A DNA stretch of 64,000 bases from Symsagittifera roscoffensis (GCF_963678635.1 NC_087065.1:76111786-76175785), one strand, 5' to 3'; shown: positions 8,462 to 19,309, numbered from the stretch's first letter. The notes: a model not told the origin generated them from the letters alone. Made by a program: numbers and translations.

Positions 8462-8884
8462 ATATTACAGTACTTCCGAAAAACCATTGGACAACCCACT
8501 CTTGAATGCCCAATTTGCTACTTACCAAAATCCAAATTCAAGAAACAACATCATAACGAGCCACATCATCCACCACACTTTATCTGTATAGACTGTCATG
8601 GCCAAATTGTAGCCCATTTTACTAAATATGGACAGATTTTATGCCCCATTTGCCAAGTCCCAAATTATGCCCAATCACTTTCATATGACTCCCCTTGTTG
8701 TTCATGCGATAGTATGGTTAAAAGCGCAAATTGGGGAACAACCCAGACCCAAAGTATGGCAAGCTATCAACATCTTACTGATTGCCATCAAGGTATCACT
8801 ATTTGTACAAGATGCCTCCCTAATACTGCAAAATTTTGTCCCTTATGCCACATCCCTTGTGATTTTTCCGACCCCTGGAATTAA
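8462..8884 (+). pseudogene. RING-like zinc-finger protein 3, no in-frame ATG
   Basis: This open frame was found by reading the Cys-rich stretch directly. Counting from 8462, ligands are C16, C19, H30, H39, C42, C45, C61 and C64, the same C2-H-H-C4 pattern as RING1 and RING2, and the second module is complete (CCSC, GITICTRC, FCPLC) with a D-x-W-like end shared with RING1. It stops at TAA 8882. No in-frame ATG precedes the finger; a good acceptor (tttctcaacccatattacag, ending 8470) sits in its place, and an ATG at 8448 is one frame off. So it is either a spliced exon or a copy broken by a small indel. Confidence 0.6.
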
Positions 8885-9464
8885 TTATACATACTATCCG
8901 ATGTCATTATACAATTCCTCTACATTTCTACATTTGGTAAGGCCTCAACCCTTCAGTAATTCGCCCACAATTTATATATCTTTATAAACAACAGTAAACA
9001 CAAAATACCCTTTAAATATGCTATATTATATACTATTTACCCCCCCCCCCGGTTTTTTCTAGTCCCTTTTACCTATAAAAGGGGACCCCATGGTAAGCCT
9101 GTGGATGACCCCAGGTGAACATACATTTAATATTAGGGGTTAATTAATGCCCAAATTTCCATTTTTTGCTTTAACTACATTTGCATTTTTGCTTTAAGTT
9201 TCATATCTGAGCTTAACTCAGTGTTGTAAAGTGCTAAATTCCTTTGGTTAATAAACACCATGATCGTTTTTCTTCATTTGTTTTCCGTGGTGGGTTTGTG
9301 TGAAACCACAAGATTATATTTTCCACCTTTTATATATAAAATGTTACACTCTTATAAATGTCCATCATTATTCAAATTTGATAATAAGCCTTAGTATCCA
9401 AATGTAATTTGGGATTTTGAATATTTACTTATTTTAAATTGATGTTTAGCAAAATGGCATATGA
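8885..9464 (+). promoter_or_regulatory. candidate LTR region: TATA box, AATAAA and TG...CA ends
   Basis: After RING3 the coding signal ends. A TATAAAAG box lies at 9074 next to a purine run (aaaaggggacc, 9077-9087), and AATAAA at 9250-9255. A TGTGG at 9100-9104 and CCACA at 9306-9310 would make perfect 5-bp inverted LTR ends of a 211-bp element. A TATA box followed 175 bases later by a poly(A) signal is what an LTR U3-R would show. The exact limits cannot be fixed because the 5' LTR is outside the window, and TATA upstream of the TGTGG end argues for a longer LTR. A C11 tract is at 9041. Confidence 0.35.
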
Positions 9465-10058
9465 CTCAATTTTGAATTGGAACTGCCGAATACAGATTCA
9501 GCAACCAAAGAGTTTTTAAAAAAGCTGCCTCTCAGGAAGAAACAACGGAAACCTGTAGCAGTTCAATCTTTGTCAATGGACGACGGGTTAAATAAGAACC
9601 CTCGCAATTTTCCCAGTTTAACCCAAAGATTGGAGCTGCAGAAGTGCAGAGAAACCAAATTGGATACGGAAAATCCAAAATATATAACGAGTTTAAAGTA
9701 CTCAATAAAGGAAAATTATAACAGATGGAAACTACCATCGTTCATTGAAGTCGTCAACGCAACGACAATGGAAAAGGCGATGATGCCTATCGATTTCATA
9801 ACACAGCCAGAAGTGATTATAAAGAACGAAAACAACTTCTGGAAATTAAAGAAGAGGGAGGAACACGGCTACATCCTCAAGGCAGGAGGCACGCAAGTCA
9901 CCATCCCGTTTGAGGGAATAACTGTTTTTCCGAACTATGTAAAAAACAGACAGGAAGAACAGGACGACATTCGAGAAGTTACGGACGGAATGAGCAGACT
10001 ACGAATCAAGAACAAAATCAAAAAAAAAGAAAATCGTGAAGTTGCAACAAAAACGTGA
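9465..10058 (+). CDS. unidentified basic protein ORF, possibly an exon
   Basis: An open frame follows TGA at 9462 and runs to TGA 10056. There is no ATG until 9576 (SLSMDDG), so it begins inside a spliced exon or is a decayed gene. From 9576 it would encode 160 residues rich in Lys, Asn and Glu, with a folded-looking middle (IEVVNATTMEKAMM; YILKAGGTQVTIPFEG) and a strongly basic C-terminus (KNKIKKKENRE). Base composition is less AT-rich than its flanks. I do not recognise the family. It may be the last gene of the upstream element or the first of another element; neither is shown. Confidence 0.5.
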   Translation, partial: LNFELELPNTDSATKEFLKKLPLRKKQRKPVAVQSLSMDDGLNKNPRNFPSLTQRLELQKCRETKLDTENPKYITSLKYSIKENYNRWKLPSFIEVVNATTMEKAMMPIDFITQPEVIIKNENNFWKLKKREEHGYILKAGGTQVTIPFEGITVFPNYVKNRQEEQDDIREVTDGMSRLRIKNKIKKKENREVATKT

Positions 10059-11356
10059 AGATAGCGATCCTCAGATCATACAACGTGGAGCTAGAAGCCG
10101 GAAGGAAGCTCTAGATAAAATTAACTTATCTTTATAACTTTTGCATTTGATGTTCTTTTTTAAATTTTATAACTACAGTATTTAACCATTAAAGTGTTTA
10201 AATTTTCACCATGGTAACTGTAAGAATCGAACAGCCTAATTTTCTAAAAAAAAAAAAGGGGTGAGTTGTAGTATTGAGAAATACTACACAGACAAAAGAC
10301 CATTGTCTTAATTGTTTATTTAACGACCCAATTCTAAATTGGAGCGTGCCAATTAAATTCAAGCTTCTTTTCACTAAATCAGATATTGACTGATTTACTC
10401 TTATTAGGACTATAAAATCTTGTTTTGAAAATCCACTCCTTTTTAAATACTTGTCCAATTTTTCTCATTTTTTAATGCTCAGTGTTTTAAAAGGGCGGCG
10501 ATTATTAATACGTCCCTTTTAACTTAACTTGAAACAAACTGGATAAATATTTAGCAGTCTTGCCGGCTGCACTGAAATTCTCCTTGCTTTGATTAAGCAG
10601 AGGTGCACCTGCAATATGATGCATTAGAGAGAGTAATATGAATTTTTAATAAGACAAACTGAAGGCTGCGGTTTTTATCAAAGGGGACTAATAAGTTAAA
10701 GATATTTGATTTGAAAATTCCCTTATTAGAAAGGGAGAACAAAGGAGCAGGTGAAACCTGAATAATTAAAGATTGAATCAGCCGCCGGTTTATGCTTACG
10801 AGCAAAGGGACTGGCCTGAAATCTCCAGTGTTTCATTTTGCTCAGTAAGCAGCAAGTCAGTTCTCTTCAGTCAGATCTTTTAAAAAATAAATAATTTTTC
10901 TTTTCTGCCCTAACACTAAAATTAATCTAGCCCTTTTCACTTATAAAAAGAGAATAATTTCTCATTTTTAAGTTTGAAAAACTATAAATCAAGATACTCG
11001 AGATACGCACACCCGAGGAAGTCTGGACTAGAAGTACCCAAAGGACTACGGCAAGACGATTCAGACGACCCAACCAGAAGTGCTGACTTGGACAAAATCA
11101 AGGGCAACCATACATACTAATCAGCCACCGACCTTAGTAAGAAGATAAAACTTTGATGAACAAAATAAGATCAGCCCAACCTCCCCTCATAGGTATATTT
11201 CTTTAAGCTGTTCGATTCATTTATATAATCTAATAACCCAGTGCTTTGTATCTAACCAACTAATTAATTCATACCTTTTCTAACTATTGTTTCTACTCTA
11301 CTTTTTGTCAAGACAATTTGACGATCTAAGGTGAGACTTATAATTTAGGATAAAAT
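10059..11356. other. intergenic, no gene seen
   Basis: No ORF of interest. A ctagcccttttcacttataaaaag segment (about 10928-10951) resembles the TATA region at 9058-9085, hinting at a related promoter or LTR fragment. Some GC-richer sequence occurs at 11000-11110 without a clear frame. Confidence 0.4.
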
Positions 11357-11452
11357 TACTAAGCATTCAACCAGCAATGATCGCTTAGTAAACTATTAAT
11401 CAATCAGAATCGAGACAACAATTCTTCCTTGTCTCGACTCTGATTGGTTAAT
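11357..11452. repeat. two adjacent hairpins
   Basis: TACTAAGC (11357-11364) pairs with GCTTAGTA (11383-11390). Immediately after, 24-base arms at 11395-11418 and 11429-11452 pair with two mismatches around a 10-base loop. The second is long enough to fold stably as RNA or DNA. It may be the end of a MITE or a structured transcript element. Confidence 0.6.
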
Positions 11453-13911
11453 ACAGTGTCCGAATACGCGGTTCTTTAAATACTGCTAGGTCATCATTTT
11501 TCCTATATGAATATCAGTAATTTGAAAATTGTTTGTTTGTTTAGTTAAGTTTTTTTACAACTCAAACGGATAAAAAAGTTTTAATTTTCTTTTTTGTTTC
11601 AAATGTTTGAGCGGTTTCACTTCAAGGAAAGCAAGTTAGGGATCAATCGTACGATCTCTCCCCGCCCCCCCCCCCCTCTAAGCGACCTGCCGTAGAATGC
11701 CCTCCCTGAGCATTTATTAACTCTGGAAAATAATTATGTATACAATAAGCATTTCATACAAACGCGCAAATAAAACTGATTACTATGATTAATTTTGAAT
11801 GAACCTAGGCTATACTCAAAGTTTGCTTATGAAAAATCTATATCCCCCCTCCCCCTAAATCACTGAGGGGGATGGGGTGGGGTTTGTGGGTTTATTGTAC
11901 AGTTGATCCCGTTTTGGCAGCTTCCTTAACTATTGAAAATGAATACAACAAATTGACTTACCGTGATGGACTTATATCTGAAAACCAGATCTGAGCAAGG
12001 TTAAATCATACATTTTTCACGCCTGCAGCAGATCTGCAGCATGTGTACTTTATAGCTGCTCAGATCTGATTCAGATCTGACACCAAATTAATTGGCAGAT
12101 ATGAGAAAATCTGACTCTGATCTGACTCAGATCTACCCAAGTTCTGCATCATATCTGCTCAGGTTTTACCAATTTCCGCAGCAGTGTTGCTCCAAATAAA
12201 AAGAAAAAAGGCAACCGAAAAACAAATTCAATAAATAGCAAAAAGCATCGGAACTTGAAAGAGAACAAAAACTTGTAATCAAAAAGGTTAAAAGACGAAT
12301 AAAGATATATCATATTCTTCATTTATGTACATGTATCTTTATTTGATTTTCTCAGGTGTGCAGCATTCGTCTGTGTGCACTACGTAGCTAAAATTTCTCA
12401 CTCCCCCTCATCAAAATTGTGTTAATTCTCAAAAAATCATCTCGACTTTCTGCTTCGTCACCCACTTGAATTTTGTTCAAGGAATGATCTAAATCAAAAC
12501 GAAGAAGACAAAAATCGTCAAAAAGTGAAAATATCATTGTTTTGCCCGAAAGATTTTTATTTTAAAGAAAACATACCCAGAAAGAAAAGTGCTGGCGTCT
12601 ACTAAATTCTCAGAATAATATCGAGCGAGCCAAAACAACTCCTTCGAAAAAAGTTTGGCAACCTTGAGCAAAAAATATTGTTTTCTTGATAAAATTTGAG
12701 CACTACTGATCTGAATCTGTAATGTTTTCTTCTTTTGTGATTATTTTCTCTCTTTAAGGTGGTGATACGAAAAAATATCAGCAAAGCAAACAGACAATTA
12801 AAAAATTGAAAATTTACATTAACCCCATGTTTTCTAAAATTCGATTTAATTTTTTTTTTTTCAGTTTCCATCATTTTTTATTTTCGGATTTTTTTATTTT
12901 TCGAATTTTGAACATTTTTTTATATTCCTTTTTTTCAATTTTTTTCAACATTTGAAGCTCTTTTGATTTTAAATACAATTTTTATCGTACTTTTTTTGTA
13001 AAGCTATCACATTTAGAGAAACCTGTTAAATATTTAAATCAATTAAAAATAAACAAATTATTTAAATCAATTATTAATTTTATATTCTGGTGTGAATCCA
13101 GAAAATTAAAATAGTCTGTTTTTGAAATAAGAAGTCATCCATGTTTTTAATGATTTTTTAACTTTGTCTATTCAATGGTAAAGTTAGTCTTCGTATAACA
13201 AACAAAATGAAGAGAACTTTGAAAAATGTACGTCAAACAGCGATAGGTCAAATTTGAGAACCTTCAAAGACCTTTTCCTTATCGTCGAAACCAAGAAAAA
13301 GCGAGAATCACTTCACTATTTTACGCTAAATCAAAGCATTAGGGTAACAAACTACCTTTAAACTGTTGCTTTTTTCTACTCCCTGGTGGAGAGGGGGGGG
13401 GGGGGTTGTTAGCTCAGATGGGGGGTTAGTTAAAGTGCGGGCGTTGACAGGTTGGCAGGTTGGTTTTAAACATGCTGCCATGTTGAGTCTTGTCTGAAAA
13501 CTACCCTGGCTCACATTTTTCTGCGAATTTTCTGCTGTCATTGATAACAAGATCGAAAAAAGTAACAGAAAGTAAGAAAAAAAAGTAGCGTGAGTAAAAT
13601 TGTGCTCGGCTCTTTTTCTTACCCCTGCGGACTTTTACTACTGTAACTTTTTCAACAGCGTTCAAAAGTTTTTATGTTTCGCATTCAAAATTATTAAGTT
13701 TCTTAAAATAGATTGGTTTTCATCGAATCTTTGCACCCTTCGAATATCACTCGTTGTGTCAAAAAATTCGGATGATTTACGGTGAAGTCTGAAGTGGAAA
13801 AGAAAAAGCCTAGTGCGAGTGCAAGAGATTTGTCAATTTTGAACGCGCGCATTTGAATTGGACGCAAAACCTTTTTTGTATATATTAAACTCTAGTGTTT
13901 CATCGACCAAG
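11453..13911. other. AT-rich non-coding sequence with homopolymer G/C tracts
   Basis: No gene is supported. The stretch has C-rich and G-rich runs (about 11664, 11843-11885, 13390-13406), a cluster of CAGATCTGA palindromes (11985-12135), and a TTAGCTCAGATGG (about 13408) that resembles a tRNA A box but lacks a convincing B box. Confidence 0.5.
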
Positions 13912-14111
13912 NNNNNNNNNNNNNNNNNNNNNNNNNNNNNNNNNNNNNNNNNNNNNNNNNNNNNNNNNNNNNNNNNNNNNNNNNNNNNNNNNNNNNNNNN
14001 NNNNNNNNNNNNNNNNNNNNNNNNNNNNNNNNNNNNNNNNNNNNNNNNNNNNNNNNNNNNNNNNNNNNNNNNNNNNNNNNNNNNNNNNNNNNNNNNNNNN
14101 NNNNNNNNNNN
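13912..14111. other. assembly gap of 200 N
   Basis: Exactly 200 Ns, a conventional scaffold-gap size. Order and distance across it are not proven by the sequence. Confidence 0.99.
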
Positions 14112-15184
14112 AAGTCACGGGTGAAATCAAATCCAAGATTTTTTGGGCCCAAACTCTTTTGTGTTACCGGGAAAAGGTGTTATAGGTTTCGAGAAACTAA
14201 AAGGAAAAAGTTGACGCAAATTGGCCCGAGTTTTCTTCTTACAGAAGGGTTTTTTCTTCAAAAAATTTACATACAAACTTTTTTACTTTTGAATGTTGGC
14301 AAACTCATTTTTCTCCAAACAGTCGAAATGTTTTGAAAAAGTTGACAGATTCAGTACAAATTGAACTTGAGATGAGAAAAATTGCTAGAAAATGTACCCA
14401 CATGACCTTTATAAGTATAACTTCTATTTCTTCTTTAATAATTAATTACTCTTTTCCAACCACTTTCTTTTTCGTTTCGATCAGGCAATAGGAAGAGAAA
14501 AACTCAGTGATACCACATCTTGACCACCTTTCAGTCTTGATTTGACAACTTTGGAAGATATCCAAAAAATTATAACAATTGAATACTAGGGATGAAATTT
14601 TTTTTTTTAAATAGATAAATCTTCAAAAAGCGTAAAAAAGAGATTTCTGTTCTTGTGATTTAGCTTGTGATTTATCTTTTTTGCGCGCGATTAAGATTTC
14701 GAGTCTTAGAATTTTTGCGCGCGATTAACATTTCGAGTCTTAAACGCGTAAGCAAAAATCAAAACTGAACGGAGGATCGCAATTTGGCTTACTAATCCGC
14801 TTCTACAAATTCAAGACTTCGTTTTTTAACTTTTCTAATTTTTCAATTTTCATCAAATTTTGAGAACATATTCTAAAAATCTTAGCAAAAACTACATCAT
14901 AGATTTTGAGCGCCGGCGGAGGGTTAGTTGGTGGCAAATTTTCTGTATTGTATTATGTTGCTTGCCTCTTCTTGCGTACTGCTCTCAGGCTGTCTTGTCT
15001 ACTCGATACAATCGCAAGAACATCCAATTGTAATTTAATATAGATGAAAATACGTCTAATCTTAGAAGGCTCTGAGTGGCCGGGTTATAATCTAATAAAC
15101 AAATCAAAAGGAAAGGGTCCGCGATTTATCGGCCAAACCGCCTAATTGCAATTAACTTCCATCTAATTCCACTAACACTAAACT
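14112..15184. other. non-coding, short direct repeat at 14680-14744
   Basis: No gene is seen. A unit of about 33 bases containing GCGCGCGATTAA and TTTCGAGTCTTA occurs twice in tandem (about 14681-14712 and 14714-14745). It recalls the CGCG-rich core of the dispersed family described at 30145. Confidence 0.5.
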
Positions 15185-15188
15185 GCTC

Positions 15189-15247
<59 letters not shown>
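15185..15247 (+). repeat. (CT)n microsatellite
   Basis: About 63 bases of nearly pure CT dinucleotide with one G interruption. It is followed to 15480 by several degenerate copies of GAGAACCAACTA. Confidence 0.95.
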
Positions 15248-15248
<1 letters not shown>

Positions 15249-17379
15249 GAGAACCTCTGATGAGAACTAACTACCTACTGTTTCTGCTATTATTGTTCTC
15301 TTACTCCGAGAACCAACTACTCGATTCGCTAGCAAAAATTGGTTCTAAAAAGATTGAGAACCAACTATACTCTCTCTCAGTATCAATTGCTCGCTTCTCT
15401 GACTGAGAACCAACTACCCTTAATAGTAGCTAACAACTGTTCTGACTCTTGAAGGTTCTCCGGTAACCTCCATTTCCTTATCTTTCTTTACACTTAGTTT
15501 TAGTTAGGTCACGCCATTCCCTATCAGTCCTGGCATCCGCTTAAATCACCCGTCCGCACATGTTTAAGACCATATCCATCCCCCTGTCAACTCTGCCACG
15601 TACCCAACTAAATGTATTTTAACAATCTTTTCACGCTTATTAGAGACCCGGTATGCGTAGGTGTCCGGGTCCAAGCACACAAATGTCATACAATTCTAAT
15701 CAGCTGATTCCTGACCTCTGTTAATTCAGCCGTCGAGCTCAACTCAACCTCCAAGCCATGCTATGTTTACTCAGTGGCCCTCTCAAGGTCTTTATTTTAA
15801 TTATCCCATTAAAGTTCCGACCTCCCAAGGGTAGGGGGAGACTCTTTTTATGGGTAGCTAATTCTTTCCAAACATCTAAATTTTCTATCTGTTTTCTATT
15901 CCAATCCTGACCTTCTAGTTATCAGGGGAACGTAGTCCGCCTATTATTGGTCAACTCAAACTGAAAAGTCACCTACGGGAAGCCAAGTAAAATCCCCGTC
16001 CGTTCATTTTTCTTAATTCTCATGCTGCGGTCCTACTACTATCAATTTCCTCTGAAACTACTTTTCTTTAGTCTAATTGAATTGCTATTAATAGACCATT
16101 CGCCAAGTTAAACGGAACCAATGTTTACCAAGACCACTTTAAATTAACTCTTATACCTCAAGGTTGCAATGTAACAGCTATATGGCTATAATCTTTTGCT
16201 CTAGTTCCCAATATATAAGTTTTATCCCCCAATTTTCAGCAAGGTGACCCATTTGCATTTATAGGGGCAGGATGGGGAATACGCTACTTTCCGGTGTTAA
16301 TTTCAGAAATTTCTATGCAATTTTGGGGTCAAAACGCCCAAAGATCAATTTAAGGTCACACAGGGGTCACCCGGGGTCAAAATTCCATATTTGGGTTTAG
16401 AATCCCATGGGGGTCCTTACAACCAAGTTCCATCCACATCCCATTAATACTTCATAAGTTTTCCGATTTCTAACGTTCATTGTCACTTTTTCTGGAAAAA
16501 GCGATTAACACCGGAAGGAGTCGGTGGAGGGTTTTCACTCACGAGGGGTCTTTTTTGGGGTTTTTAGTTTATGTCGATTGCCGCAATAAAATCATTATGC
16601 CACCTCTCATTGTTCTGCGTACATTGCCTACTTCCGGACTAAGGGGGTGTTTTTTCAAATGCTAATAGGTTCCGATGTACCTGTTGGAAAAGATTCAAAT
16701 TATAACACAATATGTATCGTGCCACTACCTATCATCCTTCCTTTTCAGCTCCCTTTCATTGAAGGCCGAGAAACGACTTCCGGAAGTTAGGGGTGGGTTT
16801 GTTTACTTAGGGAAAAAAACCGGAAGTGGGGGTCTGGGGTTCCAAACTTAAGCTTTCCTCAACTAGGCCTACAACATACTAAAATTTGAGCCCAATACCG
16901 CCGCTAGTTTCCGAATTCTGATAGGGCCATTTACACTTCCGGAGACTATTATCACTTGCCCCCCAAAGGTCTAAGGGGTCCCGTTTTTCGTATGCTCAGG
17001 TCGAATCATCTCTAGCATCGCTCTTCTGACTTTCATAACAATAGCTATCTTTGTTCCGATTTTTTGGGGGGTGGGGGGGGGGGGGGGTTTGCCGATTTTG
17101 TCAATTTTTATTTTCTGGCATAGGAGGGGCGATATCTTCGAAGAGTGAACTATTTTGAACTCGACATTTTGTTTGCTGTACTACTTAACTTAATGACGAA
17201 TCAATCTTACGATCAGGTTACTATTAGCCTTTCTATATTGCATGCAAGTCCTTAAGTAATACATTCAACGTTCAGTTCTTAGTTTGCCGAAAAGGTATGA
17301 CTCTCGTTAGAAATTTTTGATAGAAACTTTTGTCAAATACTCGTATTTTTTTTAATTAAAAACAAACACAGAACAAAAA
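15248..17379. other. non-coding with TTCCGGAA palindrome cluster
   Basis: No gene is supported. From 16285 to 16945 the palindromic core TTCCGG(AA) recurs at least six times in both orientations among GGGGTC-rich sequence. A G tract of about 14 lies near 17075. Confidence 0.5.
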
Positions 17380-17385
17380 TTTATT
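17380..17385 (-). terminator. poly(A) signal AATAAA of minus-strand gene
   Basis: On the minus strand AATAAA lies about 100 bases after the stop codon of the terminal exon (17484), at a normal distance for a 3' UTR poly(A) signal. Confidence 0.5.
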
Positions 17386-17483
17386 CTAGTATAATAACAA
17401 AATGAAACAAAACAAAGGGCGAGCTGCAAAATTAAGCGATTTGTTGTATGCAAAATAATGATAATAGTTTAATGACTTAAAAA

Positions 17484-19085
17484 TCATAGGGATGTTTTGA
17501 TTTTATCGGCCAGTAGAATCAAAATCTGTCTATGGACTATGTTCAACTTGAGTTTGAAGCGCTTGTGAGGGTAACACGTGTCGTTTTGTTTCAAAAAACT
17601 GAAGATATCCAAGGGTGCAGTTACCCTGTTATGGCCACGATTAGTGGTCAATCCTGGCCATAGTTTGCGAGTCACTAGAACATAATACAGGTCGCTTGAA
17701 AAGTTTTGGAATGGCGTGTCGATGTAGCGAATGCAGTTCTTGCACACACAGTAAGACTGTGAACAAGTTCTCCGAGTTCGCAATCTGAGCATAAAGTGAT
17801 ATGAGTTGTGTTGTGAGTTGTGACGGCGTCTCCCAGAGCCGCTCCGTCGACGACTCCGATGACCCCGCGGATTAAATCGATTGGCGGCCATGATGGGAGA
17901 AAACTCGGGTGGTATTGGGCTACTTACTGTAGTCGCAGCATTGGCCATAGTCGAGAGTCCGCTGGAACTGGAATGCGAGTCCTGGAACCCTTTGGATGAG
18001 CTAGAACTAATAGATTCTTTCAACGAAGAGTTGAAGTTGTTGGAAATGGATCCTTGCTTTGCCAGCTCATGATGCGACTTTGTTACTTCAGGTCGACTCT
18101 GACTCTGGCTTTTGGCAAAGGCATCTCGAAGTCGTTTGGACTTGACCTCTTTGTTCGCATCATCATCGCTGTACAAGGACAGATTAGATAGCGCCATGAA
18201 ATGAGGCGAAGAGTTTCTTCTGTCTGTAGATGCGGGGATATTCAAGCAAGTTTCTTGCACGTCACGATGCTGCATGTTAAGAGCCGGTCCCACATTTTCT
18301 TCAGGCGGTTTCAGGAGCAGATTCGTACTAAGAAGAGATGATGATTTGTTGGATGGAGCAGAAGCTGTATTTTGAAAAATCGAGATCTGCGGTGGAGCTG
18401 CGTTGTTTTGAATCACTGTCAGGTCAGGATTCGAGCAGCCAATTTCCACAATAGTAGGTGGTGTCAAAATGTTGAAGGATTTACTCAATGAAGTCTCAGA
18501 CTCATTACTGTCTTGTCCTTGATTGGTTAGTTTTCTAGTGCTCCCAAAAGGTACTGGGAACATCGGATTGTCATAAATTGACATGTTGGGAGTATCTGAA
18601 AAATGTGTCTGCGATCCTTGTCGCCTGAAAAGCATTTTCCTGTTAGGCAGCGGGGACAGGGAATCACCCCCTGGTTCTGCTTCCACCCCAATTGAAGGTA
18701 CGTCCAGGAACGCTGGCGGGTTATCTTCGTCCCGGTGAGATTTTTGTCTTTCAAGTCGTGCCGAAGTTGAGCATCTTCGTTGCGGCGGCGGCGCGTAAGG
18801 AAGAGCCATTGTTGGCGCCGGCGCTGCGACGGAAACTGGGGGGACTTGAGGGGTGCTTTGAGGTGGTCCAAGATGACACGTCGAGGAACCCGCTGAAACC
18901 ATTCCTGGGTGACTTAGTTTGTACGAATGCGGAACTAGAAGTGAGTCTTTGTGCATGTACACAAGTCCTCGACTGCTGGGTCTCCTGAAACTGGCGTTAG
19001 ACACAGTCGATGGTCTTCTGAGAGTATAAGTTGACACGTTCAGCGAGGACGGTCCACTCATGCAATTGCGCGCTTCCAGCTGAGC
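17484..19085 (-). CDS. terminal exon of large minus-strand host gene (Ser/Arg-rich, Cys-containing C-terminus)
   Basis: The exon opens after an acceptor (tgttttgtttag, minus strand) at 19086 in phase 0 and reads through ATG 19061 to TGA 17484, about 533 codons. It is rich in Ser, Pro, Asn and Arg, with LRRPSTVSNASFRRPSSRG near its start, many S/T-P sites, then RSRRRSGSGRRRHNS, and a Cys-bearing end (CSQSYCVCKNC). Low complexity and likely phosphosites suggest a disordered cytoplasmic tail. Base composition is clearly more GC-rich than the flanking intron. The preceding exon (26070-26486) ends in phase 0, matching this one. I do not recognise the family. Confidence 0.82.
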   Translation of the reverse strand, partial: AQLEARNCMSGPSSLNVSTYTLRRPSTVSNASFRRPSSRGLVYMHKDSLLVPHSYKLSHPGMVSAGSSTCHLGPPQSTPQVPPVSVAAPAPTMALPYAPPPQRRCSTSARLERQKSHRDEDNPPAFLDVPSIGVEAEPGGDSLSPLPNRKMLFRRQGSQTHFSDTPNMSIYDNPMFPVPFGSTRKLTNQGQDSNESETSLSKSFNILTPPTIVEIGCSNPDLTVIQNNAAPPQISIFQNTASAPSNKSSSLLSTNLLLKPPEENVGPALNMQHRDVQETCLNIPASTDRRNSSPHFMALSNLSLYSDDDANKEVKSKRLRDAFAKSQSQSRPEVTKSHHELAKQGSISNNFNSSLKESISSSSSKGFQDSHSSSSGLSTMANAATTVSSPIPPEFSPIMAANRFNPRGHRSRRRSGSGRRRHNSQHNSYHFMLRLRTRRTCSQSYCVCKNCIRYIDTPFQNFSSDLYYVLVTRKLWPGLTTNRGHNRVTAPLDIFSFLKQNDTCYPHKRFKLKLNIVHRQILILLADKIKTSL

Positions 19086-19309
19086 CTAAACAAAACATAG
19101 TGAAAAAATAACACATCAAAATGACATATTCATCATAAAACGATTTGAGCGGAAGTATGTTGGATTGATTTTGAGATTACTGATTTTCTATCCAATCTAA
19201 GCCCATATGCCACAAACAGCGCCAAATTTTATCTAAGTTAAAACATAGCCAACAGACAGTTAATAGAGACAGACAGTCTGTTGAATGCAATTAAACAGAA
19301 AGAAAACGA

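Noticed and set aside
1-8884. UGA as a sense codon throughout the element
   Set aside because: RING2, F and A end in TGA at sensible positions, Trp is written TGG, and env also has frame shifts, so decay is the simpler reading; kept only as an open question.
8628-8987. 119-codon ORF over the end of the cassette
   Set aside because: It is an off-frame shadow of RING3, whose zinc ligands are in another frame.
13405-13480. tRNA gene suggested by TTAGCTCAGATGG
   Set aside because: No acceptor stem or T arm pairing could be found; the G tract just upstream may produce the resemblance.
13858-14185. ORFs across the N run
   Set aside because: They exist only because N codons were translated as X.
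17881-18988. ORFs on the plus strand and in a second minus frame
   Set aside because: They are shadows of the long terminal exon on the minus strand.
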